Of a stretch of DNA of 64,000 nucleotides, positions 9,862 to 18,805 are shown piece by piece (the first letter of the stretch is position 1; each line of letters begins with the position of its first letter). The notes below the pieces were generated by a model. The model was not told the DNA's origin. It did no database searches and saw only the letters and a list, made by a program, of their open reading frames with translations. The DNA comes from Agitococcus lubricus (GTDB lineage: Bacteria; Pseudomonadota; Gammaproteobacteria; Pseudomonadales; Moraxellaceae): contig NZ_QAON01000014.1 of the NCBI RefSeq assembly GCF_003051055.1, forward strand, positions 1 to 64,000, read 5' to 3'. Made by a program: the position numbers and the translations under genes.

Positions 9862-10383
9862 ATGCGTTCGTGTCTTTTGGTTTTTTTGTGTGCGATATCT
9901 ACATCAAGTCTGAGTTATGCTGACGCTGCGGCAGTAAAACAGGCAATACAAGATAATGTTCCTTTGCAGCAAGTCATAGAGTCTGAGTTGGCGAAAGGAG
10001 AAAAAATAACTGACGTGATAGAGTCAATCACGAGTGCTGCGCCAACACTCGCGTACCAAGCTATAGTCATTGCAATTACATTACAGCCTGATGCTAAGGA
10101 CGCATTATTAAAAGTAGCCGATAAATTGGGCTTAGACGCAAATATACTTAAAACGATGTTAGCGAATAACACAAATACTAAAAGCCCGACTAATACGACA
10201 TCTTCCAATACTGTATTGTTTGGCTCTGCTGGCGGCATTGCTAATCCTATGCAATTTATTCCTGTGAGAAATAATGCTGGCGGCGGCAGTGGTGGCGGTG
10301 TGATTATTATTGGTGATGATACGTGTTCGGGTATTAAAAACCCCGTCACAGGCGTTTCGTCCTGTGTTGCCTCTCCAAATTAA
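9862..10383 (+). CDS. Small secreted protein with glycine-rich tail
   Basis: This 173-residue protein starts with a cleavable signal peptide (MRSCLLVFLCAISTSSLSYA, then DA). The mature part has an alpha-helical segment (about 22-105) rich in Ala, Val and Ile, then a Thr/Asn/Ser linker, and ends in a Gly-rich stretch (NNAGGGSGGGVIIIGDD) with two cysteines in the last 25 residues. The start is supported by AAGGAATC upstream. I do not recognise the family. The gene is divergent from the lectin-domain lipoprotein gene and convergent with the thiolase gene, with which it shares a terminator hairpin. Confidence 0.7.
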   Translation: MRSCLLVFLCAISTSSLSYADAAAVKQAIQDNVPLQQVIESELAKGEKITDVIESITSAAPTLAYQAIVIAITLQPDAKDALLKVADKLGLDANILKTMLANNTNTKSPTNTTSSNTVLFGSAGGIANPMQFIPVRNNAGGGSGGGVIIIGDDTCSGIKNPVTGVSSCVASPN

Positions 10384-10390
10384 ATGTAAA

Positions 10391-10420
10391 AGAGCCTGCA
10401 TGCTTCAGCATGCAGGCTCT
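10391..10420. terminator. Bidirectional terminator hairpin
   Basis: A perfect 13-bp stem (AGAGCCTGCATGC/GCATGCAGGCTCT) with a TTCA loop sits between two convergent genes whose stops are at 10383 and 10428. The minus strand side is followed by a T-rich stretch, so it best serves the thiolase gene; the plus side has a weaker T tract. Confidence 0.8.
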
Positions 10421-10427
10421 TAGCGCT

Positions 10428-11609
10428 TTAGATAATTTCAATCGCCATCGCGGTGGCTTCACCACCACCAATACATAAAGAAGCAACACCACGTTTGCCG
10501 CCGTATTGTCTTAAGGCGTGAATCAAACTTAAAATGATACGAGAACCAGTAGAACCGACGGGATGACCTAGGGCACAAGCACCGCCATGTACATTTACTT
10601 TATCATGGGGAATGTTGTGTTTAATCATCGCCGCCATTGTGACCATCGCAAATGCTTCGTTAATTTCAAATAAGTCAACGTCAGCAACGCTCCAACCTGT
10701 TTTCGCAAATAATTTTTCCATCGCACCGATGGGGGCAATGGTAAATTCGCTTGGATGTTGAGATTGTGTGCTGTGGGCAACAATACGCGCCAAAGGTTGC
10801 AAACAACGTGCTTTAGCTGTGCTTTCACGCATTAACACTAAGGCAGATGCACCGTCAGAAATAGAGCTGGCGTTAGCGGCAGTGATTGTACCGTCTTTAG
10901 CAAATGCTGGTTTTAAGCTAGGAATTTTTTCGATTTTAGCATTACCAGGTTGTTCATCAATGGCAACTAAGGTATCACCATGACGACCTTTAACAGGCAC
11001 ACCCACGATTTCGGCTTCAAAACGGCCTTCAGCAATGGCTTTTTGGGCGCGTTGTAAAGAAGCAATGGCAAATTCATCCATTTGTTCACGGGTTAACTCT
11101 AATTTTGTCGCCATTTCTTGAGCAAAAGAACCCATTAAACGACCTGTTTCAGCATCTTCTAAACCGTCTAAGAACATATGGTCTTTAATGTCACCATGAC
11201 CCATACGATAACCACCACGCGCTTTGGTTAAGACATAGGGTGCATTGGTCATAGACTCCATACCACCTGCAACCGCAATATCAACACTGCCAGCCACTAA
11301 TAAATCGTGCGCAAACATGGTGGCTTTCATACCAGAACCACAAAGTTTGTTAATGGTGGTTGCACCTGTTGTGGCTGGCAAACCTGCTTTTAACATTGCT
11401 TGACGGGCAGGGCCTTGTTTTAAGCCCGCAGGTAACACACAACCCATAATCACTTCTTGTACATCTTCTGGTTGTAAACCAGCGCGTGCAATCGCTTCTT
11501 TAATGGCAACAGCACCTAACTCAGGTGCTGTGACGCTGGATAAAGACCCTTGGAAACCACCCATTGGCGTACGTGCACCATTAACAATAACAATCGGATC
11601 ATGGCTCAT
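10428..11609 (-). CDS. Acetyl-CoA acetyltransferase (thiolase)
   Basis: This enzyme condenses or cleaves acetoacetyl-CoA/acetyl-CoA in the cytoplasm. At 393 residues it has the usual thiolase length. The nucleophilic cysteine is in INKLCGSGMKA (Cys90), the catalytic histidine in CALGHPVGSTGSR (His349), the second catalytic cysteine in CIGGGEA (Cys379), and the NEAFA motif is present. The sequence favours a biosynthetic (PhaA/AtoB-like) rather than a FadA-type enzyme, but substrate range cannot be read off. The gene stands alone: no beta-oxidation or polyhydroxyalkanoate genes are adjacent. Confidence 0.92.
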   Translation of the reverse strand: MSHDPIVIVNGARTPMGGFQGSLSSVTAPELGAVAIKEAIARAGLQPEDVQEVIMGCVLPAGLKQGPARQAMLKAGLPATTGATTINKLCGSGMKATMFAHDLLVAGSVDIAVAGGMESMTNAPYVLTKARGGYRMGHGDIKDHMFLDGLEDAETGRLMGSFAQEMATKLELTREQMDEFAIASLQRAQKAIAEGRFEAEIVGVPVKGRHGDTLVAIDEQPGNAKIEKIPSLKPAFAKDGTITAANASSISDGASALVLMRESTAKARCLQPLARIVAHSTQSQHPSEFTIAPIGAMEKLFAKTGWSVADVDLFEINEAFAMVTMAAMIKHNIPHDKVNVHGGACALGHPVGSTGSRIILSLIHALRQYGGKRGVASLCIGGGEATAMAIEII

Positions 11610-11791
11610 AATATAAACTCCGTGAATAAATAGGCTTATGTTCAGCTAAGTTGCGTTTGACGATGGATATTGCTGGTAGTCAGCGCGTAGCAAGCGGAGA
11701 GAGCGACACCATGTTCACACAACTAAATTTGCCTCATATAAGTTGGTCGATTATACGGTATTTTTAACCGTCATCATATTCGACATGATAC
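11610..11791. other. Intergenic region upstream of the thiolase gene
   Basis: This stretch between the thiolase start and the GacA-like site must contain the minus-strand thiolase promoter. I see a short hairpin (ACGGT..ACCGT, near 11757-11771) but no gene. Confidence 0.4.
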
Positions 11792-11809
11792 TGTAGGAAA
11801 TATCCTACA
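11792..11809 (+). promoter_or_regulatory. GacA-type upstream activating site of the GGA-rich sRNA
   Basis: The 18-bp palindrome TGTAGGAAATATCCTACA fits the known GacA/UvrY site pattern TGTAAG-N6-CTTACA with one change per arm, the two changes being symmetric. Its centre is about 65 bases upstream of the expected transcript start. A -10-like CATAAT lies at 11853-11858, and no good -35 is at the right distance, as is usual for activator-dependent rsm promoters. Confidence 0.7.
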
Positions 11810-11864
11810 TTAACTGCGATATTTGACCATAGAGTCTAAAAGGGCAATTTGTCATAATGCACTC

Positions 11865-12108
11865 ACGGCGCAGGACGGTAGCAATGGAAAGCAAACAGGA
11901 CGAGGAAAGCCGTAGGAAGCTAGGGATATTAACGAGGAACGTTAACTATCATCAAATAATTAGGGATGGATGACATTTGATGAGTTTGCAGCAAAAGGAG
12001 TAGACACGGAGTCATTCAGGAAGGACTGCTGCGGGAAGCCATGATGGCAAGATAGGATGCAAAAATGAAAAAGCCCAAGTTCAGGATGAAAAACTTGGGC
12101 TTTTCTAT
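11865..12108 (+). ncRNA. CsrB/RsmYZ-type CsrA-sequestering sRNA
   Basis: Between a -10-like box (11853-11858) and a strong terminator the plus strand carries 16 GGA motifs in about 215 bases, many as AGGA or ACAGGA, the CsrA recognition core. One is displayed in the loop of a perfect 6-bp stem (TTAACG-AGGAA-CGTTAA, 11929-11945), the preferred CsrA site geometry; another is in the terminator loop. There is no convincing reading frame. CsrB, RsmY and RsmZ RNAs use such repeated sites to titrate CsrA. The gene is convergent with csrA itself. The start point is inferred from the promoter-like elements. Confidence 0.82.
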
Positions 12109-12110
12109 TT
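12068..12110. terminator. Shared terminator of the sRNA and csrA
   Basis: The stem AAGCCCAAGTT/AACTTGGGCTT (12071-12081 with 12092-12102) is followed by TTCTATTT on the plus strand and by TTTTTCATTTTT on the minus strand. It can therefore end both the plus-strand sRNA and the minus-strand csrA transcript, whose stop is at 12118. Confidence 0.85.
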
Positions 12111-12117
12111 CAGATAA

Positions 12118-12324
12118 TCAATTATCTAAATCGTCATGATCGTGATGTTGATGAATCACTTTTTCACGTTGAATACGTTGGTAAATTTCTTCACGATGGA
12201 CGGCAATCTCTTTTGGAGCATTCACGCCAATACGGACTTGGTTGCCTTTGACGCCTAAAACAGTGACGCTAACTTCATCGCCAACCATTAATGTTTCGCC
12301 AACACGACGGGTAAGAATTAACAT
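12118..12324 (-). CDS. csrA: CsrA/RsmA global post-transcriptional regulator
   Basis: CsrA is a small dimeric RNA-binding protein that binds GGA motifs in mRNA leaders and controls translation and stability. The first 55 residues are the canonical fold ([16 protein letters not shown], then [13 protein letters not shown] and the RNA-contacting VHREEIY). At 68 residues it is slightly longer than usual, ending in a His/Asp-rich tail ([11 protein letters not shown]). AGGAG precedes the ATG. It lies downstream of alaS-lysC, the pseudomonad order, and is convergent with a GGA-rich sRNA likely to be its antagonist. Confidence 0.97.
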   Translation of the reverse strand: MLILTRRVGETLMVGDEVSVTVLGVKGNQVRIGVNAPKEIAVHREEIYQRIQREKVIHQHHDHDDLDN

Positions 12325-12705
12325 AGTTAAACTCCTTGAATGATAATAAGTCCCACGACCAACAATAAACGGATATCAGGTATATGTTTTATGTTGTTTC
12401 GCACAGAAAATCAAGTTAAACACATGACTAACAAGAACAAGAATTACATAATTTGCTTAAGCTAAGCTGAAAATCATCATAATACTATCTGTAGTTTCTA
12501 ACGCTACCTTGAATATATTGTCTAACGCGTAGATTAACAAAAACTTAATCCAACTAGCGAAATATACATCACTGTTGCACCATCAAGCGGATGTTGACAG
12601 ATACAGTACTGACAATTTCATCTAAGAGAGACAACAGTTTAATCAACGTCGCTGTTCTTAAAGCGTATCGTGCAAAGCCTAGGGCTTTGCACGGGAGAGT
12701 GGTTA
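12325..12705. other. lysC-csrA intergenic region
   Basis: These 381 bases separate the lysC stop from the csrA start on the minus strand and probably hold csrA promoters. They contain one strong hairpin just after lysC (12670-12692). Otherwise I see AT-rich sequence without a supported gene. Confidence 0.5.
12670..12692 (-). terminator. Hairpin after lysC
   Basis: A perfect 10-bp stem (GTGCAAAGCC/GGCTTTGCAC) with a 3-base loop begins 14 bases past the lysC stop. No clear T run follows on the minus strand, so it may be a weak terminator or an mRNA-stabilising hairpin. Confidence 0.5.
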
Positions 12706-13932
12706 TCAGACACTCGGAGCATCTAAACCAAAGGCAGTATGTAACGCACGTACGGCTAATTCCATGTACTTTTCTTCTACAACCACGGAAATTTTGATTT
12801 CTGACGTTGAAATCATTTGGATGTTGATGTTTTCTTTGGCTAAGGTACCAAACATTTGGCTAGCAACGCCCGCATGAGAGCGCATGCCCACACCCACTAA
12901 AGACACTTTAGCAATTTTGTCGTCGCCAACGACTTCACGCGCACCAATTTCTTTAGCAATATTTTCTAAAATAGGTAAGGCTTTACGGAACTCGTTGCGG
13001 TGTACGGTAAAGGTAAAGTCGGTGGTGTTGTCGGCACTGATGTTTTGCACAATCATGTCGATTTCGATATTGGCATTACCAATGGGACCCAAAATGCGAT
13101 AAGCAATACCAGGGGTATCGGGTACGCCACGAATGGTTAATTTGGCTTCATCACGGTTAAAGGCGATACCTGAAATAACGGGTTGTTCCATTGCTTCCTC
13201 CGAATCTGTCGTAATTAAAGTGCCTTCGCCTTCACCAAAGCTGGATAGCACACGTAATGGCACTTGGTATTTGCCTGCAAACTCGACTGAGCGAATTTGC
13301 AATACTTTAGAACCTAAGCTAGCCATTTCTAGCATTTCTTCAAATGTGATTTTGTCTAAACGACGCGCTTGGGGTACAACACGTGGGTCAGTGGTGTAAA
13401 CGCCATCAACGTCGGTATAAATTTGGCATTCATCGGCTTTAAGCGCGGCTGCTAGTGCAACACCTGTGGTATCTGAGCCACCACGACCTAACGTGGTAAT
13501 GTTGCCTTGTGCATCAATACCTTGGAAACCTGCCACAATAATGACATTACGTTTGGCCAATTCGGCACGCATGGCGGTATCGTCAATCGCTTCAATACGG
13601 GCTTTAGTAAAGGCACTGTCTGTACGAATGGCAACTTGTGCGCCCGTCATGGATTTAGCGCCTAAACCACGTTTTTGTAAGGCCATGGCTAATAAGGCAA
13701 TCGTGACTTGTTCGCCTGTTGACACCATTTGATCGAGTTCGCGTGGGTCTGGCTCATCCGTAATAGCTTTAGCTAAGGCGAGTAAACGATTGGTTTCGCC
13801 GCTCATTGCCGAAACGACAACCACAATGTCGTGACCTTGTTGATGCCAACGCTCAACACGTTCGGCGACGGCTTGAATACGTTCAGGTGACCCAACAGAA
13901 GTGCCACCGTATTTTTGAACTATAAGCGCCAT
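12706..13932 (-). CDS. lysC: Aspartate kinase
   Basis: Aspartokinase phosphorylates aspartate, the first step of the lysine, threonine and methionine pathway. The 408-residue protein has the N-terminal kinase motif VQKYGGTSVG at 5-14, VVVVSAMSGETN, and the substrate-binding FQGID and GRGGSDTTGVALAAAL segments. Two C-terminal ACT domains (about 265-400) provide amino-acid feedback control. It is 12 bases downstream of alaS, so the two are almost certainly cotranscribed. Confidence 0.96.
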   Translation of the reverse strand: MALIVQKYGGTSVGSPERIQAVAERVERWHQQGHDIVVVVSAMSGETNRLLALAKAITDEPDPRELDQMVSTGEQVTIALLAMALQKRGLGAKSMTGAQVAIRTDSAFTKARIEAIDDTAMRAELAKRNVIIVAGFQGIDAQGNITTLGRGGSDTTGVALAAALKADECQIYTDVDGVYTTDPRVVPQARRLDKITFEEMLEMASLGSKVLQIRSVEFAGKYQVPLRVLSSFGEGEGTLITTDSEEAMEQPVISGIAFNRDEAKLTIRGVPDTPGIAYRILGPIGNANIEIDMIVQNISADNTTDFTFTVHRNEFRKALPILENIAKEIGAREVVGDDKIAKVSLVGVGMRSHAGVASQMFGTLAKENINIQMISTSEIKISVVVEEKYMELAVRALHTAFGLDAPSV

Positions 13933-13944
13933 AGTAAAGATTTC

Positions 13945-16572
13945 CTATTTTTGCTGTAACCATAAAGAGACACTGTTAAGCGCTTGAGGTAGGGCGGCAA
14001 CGTCAGTGCCTCCTCCTTGCGCCATATCTGGACGACCACCGCCTTTGCCACCTAACTGTGTTGAAATATGTTGTACCAATTCGCCTGCTTTGAAGCGTTG
14101 CGTTAAGTCAGCAGTGACACCTGCAATCACGGTGACTTTATCGTCTTCAACCGTGGCGAGGACTATCACACCCGAACCGAGTTTGTTTTTTAATTGGTCA
14201 AGTGTTGTACGTAAGGATTTAGAGTCTGCACTGTCGAGTTTAACGGCTAATAACTTAACACCATTGATGTCTTGAGTTTGAGACAATAAATCATTGCTAG
14301 CACTGCTGGCTAATTTTGCTTTTAAGCGGTCGATTTCTTTTTCTAAATCACGGTTACGTTCAGCCAGTTGTTGCACTTTATCGGCAACGGCTTGACGAGA
14401 ACCTTTCACTAATTGGCCAATGTGGGCTAGGGCTTGTTCGCCTTCCGCTAACCATGCTAAAGCGCCTGAGCCTGTTTTGGCTTCAATACGACGAATACCT
14501 GCGGCAACACCCCCTTCGCTAGTGATTTTTAATAAACCAATATCACCTGTACGACTAACGTGTGTACCACCACATAATTCAACCGAGAAGTTGTCTGTGC
14601 CCATGCTTAACACACGTACTGTGTCGCCATATTTTTCACCAAATAAGGCCATTGCGCCTTTGGCTTTGGCGGTATCAATATCCGTGACTTCAGTCGCAAC
14701 GGTACTATTAGCTAAGATTTGGCCATTCACTAAGGCTTCAATTTGACTGATTTGTTCGGCAGTGACACCTTCGGTATGTGAGAAGTCAAAACGTAAATAA
14801 TCAGCGCAAACTAAAGAACCTTTTTGTTGAACGTGTGTGCCTAAGGTTTGGCGTAAAGCGGCATGTAATAGGTGAGTCGCGGAGTGGTTGCGTGCGGTGT
14901 TGGCGCGTAAAGTATTATCAACTTGGCCTTCAACGCTATCATTCACTAACAGTTGACCTTGTGTGACGATGCCATGATGCAAAAAGGCGTTACCCACTTT
15001 AGTGGTGTTTTGTACTTCAAAACGGGTATGACCCACTGACAATACGCCAGTATCACCGACTTGACCGCCAGACTCGGCATAAAAAGCAGTTTTATCTAAG
15101 ACTACAACGGCTTTTTGACCTTCGTTGACGTGATTAACGGCTTCATCACCAATAAACATGGCCACAACCTTGCCTTCGCTGTGTGTGCTGTCATAGCCTG
15201 TAAACACAGTATCAACATCTACTTTGAGTAAGCTGTTGTAGTCAAAGTTAAACTTGCCAGCTTTTTGTGAGCGTTCGCGTTGTGCATCCATACAAGCGTT
15301 AAAGCCTGCTTCATCAATGCTTAAATTACGTTCGCGGGCAATATCTGCTGTTAAATCCATTGGGAAGCCGTAGGTGTCGTATAATTTAAATACTACGTCA
15401 CCACTGATGACTGTGCCTTGTAAGTTGACTAAATCTTGCTCAAGAATTTTTAAACCTTGCTCCAATGTGCGAGCAAATTGTTCTTCTTCTTGCTTTAACA
15501 CTTTTTCGATAAAGGTTTGGCGTTCAACCAATTCGGGATAAGCAGCGCCCATGACTTGGGCTAAAGCAGCAACCATTTTATAGAAGAAAGGTTGTGTTGC
15601 ACCGAGTTTATTGCCATGACGACAAGCACGACGAATAATACGACGTAATACATAACCGCGGCCTTCGTTGCTTGGCACAACACCATCAGCCACTAAAAAG
15701 CTACAAGAACGCGCATGGTCAGCAACGACTTTTAAAGAAGCTTGTTGTTCGTTGCTGCAACCAATTGCATCGGCAGCGGCTTGTAATAAATGTTGAAATA
15801 AATCAATTTCGTAGTTGCTATGAACGTGTTGCATTACTGCACTAATACGTTCTAAACCCATGCCTGTATCAACAGAAGGGGCAGGAAGCGGATGCAATAC
15901 ACCGTCAGCAGTGCGGTTAAACTGCATAAACACGTTATTCCAAATCTCGATATAACGGTCGCCATCTTCTTCGGCACTACCGGGTAAACCACCCCAAATG
16001 TCGGCACCGTGGTCATAGAAAATTTCGGTACAAGGACCACAAGGGCCTGTGTCACCCATTGCCCAGAAATTGTCTGAGGCATAAGGTGCGCCTTTATTGT
16101 CGCCAATACGAATAATCCGTTCAGCAGGGACACCCGCCACGTCTTGCCATAATTGGAAAGCTTCGTCATCGGTGGCGTAAACCGTGACCCATAATTTATC
16201 GCTGGGAATATTTAACCATGCAGGCGAGGTTAAAAACTCCCATGCATAAGCAATCGCATCGTGTTTGAAATAGTCACCAAAACTAAAATTACCCAACATT
16301 TCAAAGAAGGTATGGTGACGAGCCGTGTAACCGACATTTTCTAAATCGTTGTGTTTGCCACCTGCACGTACGCATTTTTGTGAGCTAACTGCACGCGTAT
16401 AAGCCCGTTTATCTAAACCCAAAAAGCAGTCTTTGAATTGATTCATGCCCGCATTGGTAAATAACAAGGTGGGGTCATTCGCAGGAATAAGGGAGCTAGA
16501 AGCAACACGAGTATGACCTTTGCTCTCAAAAAAGCTTAAAAAGGCTTCGCGAATGTCAGCACTGCTACGCAT
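13945..16572 (-). CDS. alaS: Alanyl-tRNA synthetase
   Basis: The enzyme charges tRNA-Ala. The 875-residue protein has the full domain order: class II catalytic core ([30 protein letters not shown]), tRNA-recognition helices, the editing domain with the zinc motifs [11 protein letters not shown] and ELCGGTHV, and the C-terminal DHHA1 region ending in [12 protein letters not shown]. The length is typical. It is followed by lysC after 12 bases and preceded by a 328-base gap from recX. Confidence 0.98.
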   Translation of the reverse strand: MRSSADIREAFLSFFESKGHTRVASSSLIPANDPTLLFTNAGMNQFKDCFLGLDKRAYTRAVSSQKCVRAGGKHNDLENVGYTARHHTFFEMLGNFSFGDYFKHDAIAYAWEFLTSPAWLNIPSDKLWVTVYATDDEAFQLWQDVAGVPAERIIRIGDNKGAPYASDNFWAMGDTGPCGPCTEIFYDHGADIWGGLPGSAEEDGDRYIEIWNNVFMQFNRTADGVLHPLPAPSVDTGMGLERISAVMQHVHSNYEIDLFQHLLQAAADAIGCSNEQQASLKVVADHARSCSFLVADGVVPSNEGRGYVLRRIIRRACRHGNKLGATQPFFYKMVAALAQVMGAAYPELVERQTFIEKVLKQEEEQFARTLEQGLKILEQDLVNLQGTVISGDVVFKLYDTYGFPMDLTADIARERNLSIDEAGFNACMDAQRERSQKAGKFNFDYNSLLKVDVDTVFTGYDSTHSEGKVVAMFIGDEAVNHVNEGQKAVVVLDKTAFYAESGGQVGDTGVLSVGHTRFEVQNTTKVGNAFLHHGIVTQGQLLVNDSVEGQVDNTLRANTARNHSATHLLHAALRQTLGTHVQQKGSLVCADYLRFDFSHTEGVTAEQISQIEALVNGQILANSTVATEVTDIDTAKAKGAMALFGEKYGDTVRVLSMGTDNFSVELCGGTHVSRTGDIGLLKITSEGGVAAGIRRIEAKTGSGALAWLAEGEQALAHIGQLVKGSRQAVADKVQQLAERNRDLEKEIDRLKAKLASSASNDLLSQTQDINGVKLLAVKLDSADSKSLRTTLDQLKNKLGSGVIVLATVEDDKVTVIAGVTADLTQRFKAGELVQHISTQLGGKGGGRPDMAQGGGTDVAALPQALNSVSLWLQQK

Positions 16573-16900
16573 GGCAACTCCGAGACTAAAATAATCAAAT
16601 GGACGACAGATTAAGACTGATAGGTGGCTTTCGATTTTGATGGACGAAGCACTTTTTAAGAGGACAGTCTTACATAATCTTTATCTTAGTACCTGAAATA
16701 CCATCGCTTTTGGCAACGTATTTGCAAAAAATTAAGGCAGGTATCACAAGGCTAATAAGATAAGGGGCGAGATTATAACGTGTTCTTGGCGTGGAGCTAG
16801 AGTGTTGTTGTGTGAAAAAGATGAATGCTAGGCCGAAACAAGACAATTTAACGCAAAAAAGTTCAAAGAATAGGTGTGAATATCACTTCGTCGTATTAGC
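16573..16900. other. recX-alaS intergenic region
   Basis: These 328 bases lie between the recX stop and the alaS start on the minus strand and should contain the alaS promoter and leader. I see no convincing gene, terminator or leader peptide. Confidence 0.5.
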
Positions 16901-17371
16901 TCAGACGGAGTCTATATCTGAACTATGTTTGAGCGCATACCAAATTTGTTCGCTATTAAAGCCACGGTATTGTAAAAAACGGCATTGTTTGGCTTGCTCT
17001 TGACGTTCGGTAGGTAAGGCCAAACCAAATTTTTTGCTACGAACCTGTTGGGCGAGTGCGTACCAGTCGTAGTTTGCTAATTGTGTGTTGATGATATCGG
17101 CTGTCAATATGCCACGACGCTTTAGCTCTTGACGAATGCTGATTTCACCATGCCCTTTATGTACATAACTGCGAACCAATAACTCACAAAAACGCTCATC
17201 GCTTTGCCATGATTGCTGTACTAATTCTTGTAATATCGTCGTCACTTGCTCAGGACTTGCGCCTAGCTCAAGGAGTTTTTGTTGCAGCTCATACCGACTA
17301 TGTTCGCGACGCGTGAGCATGGCTAGGGCTTTGCTGCGTAGGGTAGCGTGACTTAATTCGGATGTGGACAT
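16901..17371 (-). CDS. recX: Regulatory protein RecX
   Basis: RecX modulates RecA filament activity. The 156-residue sequence shows the typical repeated three-helix pattern: ALAMLTRREHSRYELQQKL, then a W.SDERFCELLVRSY segment, GHGEISIRQELKRRGI, and a last repeat with CRFLQYRGFNSEQI. It starts 65 bases after recA on the same strand, the usual recA-recX arrangement, and is probably translated from read-through transcripts. Confidence 0.93.
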   Translation of the reverse strand: MSTSELSHATLRSKALAMLTRREHSRYELQQKLLELGASPEQVTTILQELVQQSWQSDERFCELLVRSYVHKGHGEISIRQELKRRGILTADIINTQLANYDWYALAQQVRSKKFGLALPTERQEQAKQCRFLQYRGFNSEQIWYALKHSSDIDSV

Positions 17372-17436
17372 AAGCGAGTGTCCATAAAAAAGAGAGGGCG
17401 ATACACGAAAAAGGTCATGTATCGCCTGAGTAGGGC

Positions 17437-18495
17437 TTAGATGGTCAAGTCATCACTGTCTAAGGCAGCTTCGCGCGCTTCTTCGTCAGAGGCTGCAACA
17501 GGTGCAGGTACAGCGAGTAATTTAGTACGGATTTCTGCTTCAATCACTTCTGCTACCGCAGGGTTTTCTTCAAAATATTTACAGGCATTGGCTTTACCTT
17601 GACCAATTTTGTTACCTTGGTAAGCATACCAAGCACCTGATTTTTGAATGATATTTTGGTCTACACCCAAATCGACCAGCTCACCTAAACGGTTTGTACC
17701 CTGACCATACATAATTTGGAAGGTAGTTTCGCGGAAAGGCGGCGCTACTTTATTTTTAACCACTTTGACTTTGGTTTCCGAACCTACTACTTCTTCGCCT
17801 TCTTTGACGGCACCTGTACGGCGAATATCTAAACGGACAGAGGCATAAAACTTGAGCGCGTTACCGCCTGTTGTGGTTTCTGGGTTGCCAAACATGACAC
17901 CAATTTTCATACGAATTTGGTTAATAAAGACAACTAAGCAGTTTGAGCGTTTGGCATTACCTGTAATTTTACGCAAGGCCTGACTCATTAAACGGGCTTG
18001 TAAGCCCATGTGCGAGTCACCCATTTCGCCTTCAATTTCAGCTTTAGGCGTTAAAGCCGCCACAGAGTCGACAATAATCACATCCACTGCACCCGAACGC
18101 ACTAGCATATCGGCAATTTCTAAGGCTTGCTCGCCGTTATCAGGTTGTGTGACCAATAAATTATCAACATCCACACCCAATTTACGAGCATAGGTCGGGT
18201 CAAGCGCATGTTCGGCATCAATAAACGCGGCTGTGCCGCCTTGACGTTGACATTCAGCAATCACCTGTAAGGTGAGTGTGGTTTTACCCGAAGATTCTGG
18301 CCCATAAATTTCAACAATACGACCTTTGGGTAAGCCGCCAATACCCAGCGCGATGTCTAGGCCTAAAGAGCCTGTTGAAATGGCTTGAATGGCTTCGGCG
18401 GTATGGTCGCCCAAACGCATGACTGTGTTTTTACCAAATTGTTTTTCGATTTGTGCTAAGGCTGCGCCTAAGGCTTTACGTTTATTCTCGTCCAT
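17437..18495 (-). CDS. recA: Recombinase RecA
   Basis: RecA catalyses strand exchange in recombinational repair. The 352-residue protein has Walker [10 protein letters not shown] (about 66-74), the [21 protein letters not shown] segment in shorter form, the DNA-binding loops, [20 protein letters not shown], and an acidic C-terminal tail ([18 protein letters not shown]). GGAGCAC lies before the ATG. In the upstream region I see no LexA box (CTG-N10-CAG); Moraxellaceae generally lack LexA, so this supports but does not prove that placement. Confidence 0.98.
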   Translation of the reverse strand: MDENKRKALGAALAQIEKQFGKNTVMRLGDHTAEAIQAISTGSLGLDIALGIGGLPKGRIVEIYGPESSGKTTLTLQVIAECQRQGGTAAFIDAEHALDPTYARKLGVDVDNLLVTQPDNGEQALEIADMLVRSGAVDVIIVDSVAALTPKAEIEGEMGDSHMGLQARLMSQALRKITGNAKRSNCLVVFINQIRMKIGVMFGNPETTTGGNALKFYASVRLDIRRTGAVKEGEEVVGSETKVKVVKNKVAPPFRETTFQIMYGQGTNRLGELVDLGVDQNIIQKSGAWYAYQGNKIGQGKANACKYFEENPAVAEVIEAEIRTKLLAVPAPVAASDEEAREAALDSDDLTI

Positions 18496-18805
18496 TATTG
18501 TGCTCCTACAGGAATGTGTATTATGAGTCGTGGTTTAGTGGTTATGAAAGAATGAGTCATCGCTTATAGGGGAACTTTAGCTAATTTGCAAGCGGTCAAA
18601 TGCTCACTTTCCTTGAGACCTATCATCGCAAAACAAGATGCGTTCGGCTAGCCTTGTTTGCGTGCTATGCGACGTAAATTGTCGCTACTGGACTAAGATG
18701 TATTTTTGAACAACAAAGCGTCAAGGCATTGTCATGTTGCTAAAAGTCAGTAGGGTTGCCAATAGAAATCCGCTACTATGACACGCTGAATACTAGGGGC
18801 AAACT
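18496..18805. promoter_or_regulatory. recA-mutS divergent intergenic region
   Basis: These 310 bases contain promoters for minus-strand recA and plus-strand mutS. I find no CTGT-N8-ACAG LexA-type palindrome and no other strong inverted repeat. The genes that separate recA and mutS in Pseudomonas (cinA and others) are absent. Confidence 0.4.

Noticed and set aside
12591-12797. A 68-codon plus-strand frame between lysC and csrA
   Set aside because: Runs antisense into the 3' end of lysC and across its hairpin; composition not protein-like.
16791-17003. A 70-codon plus-strand frame at the recX-alaS gap
   Set aside because: Cys/Lys-rich peptide without family likeness, overlapping the 3' part of recX on the opposite strand, no ribosome binding site.
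18496-18805. Search for a LexA/SOS box between recA and mutS
   Set aside because: No CTG-N10-CAG palindrome found. Its absence is mentioned but not listed as a site.
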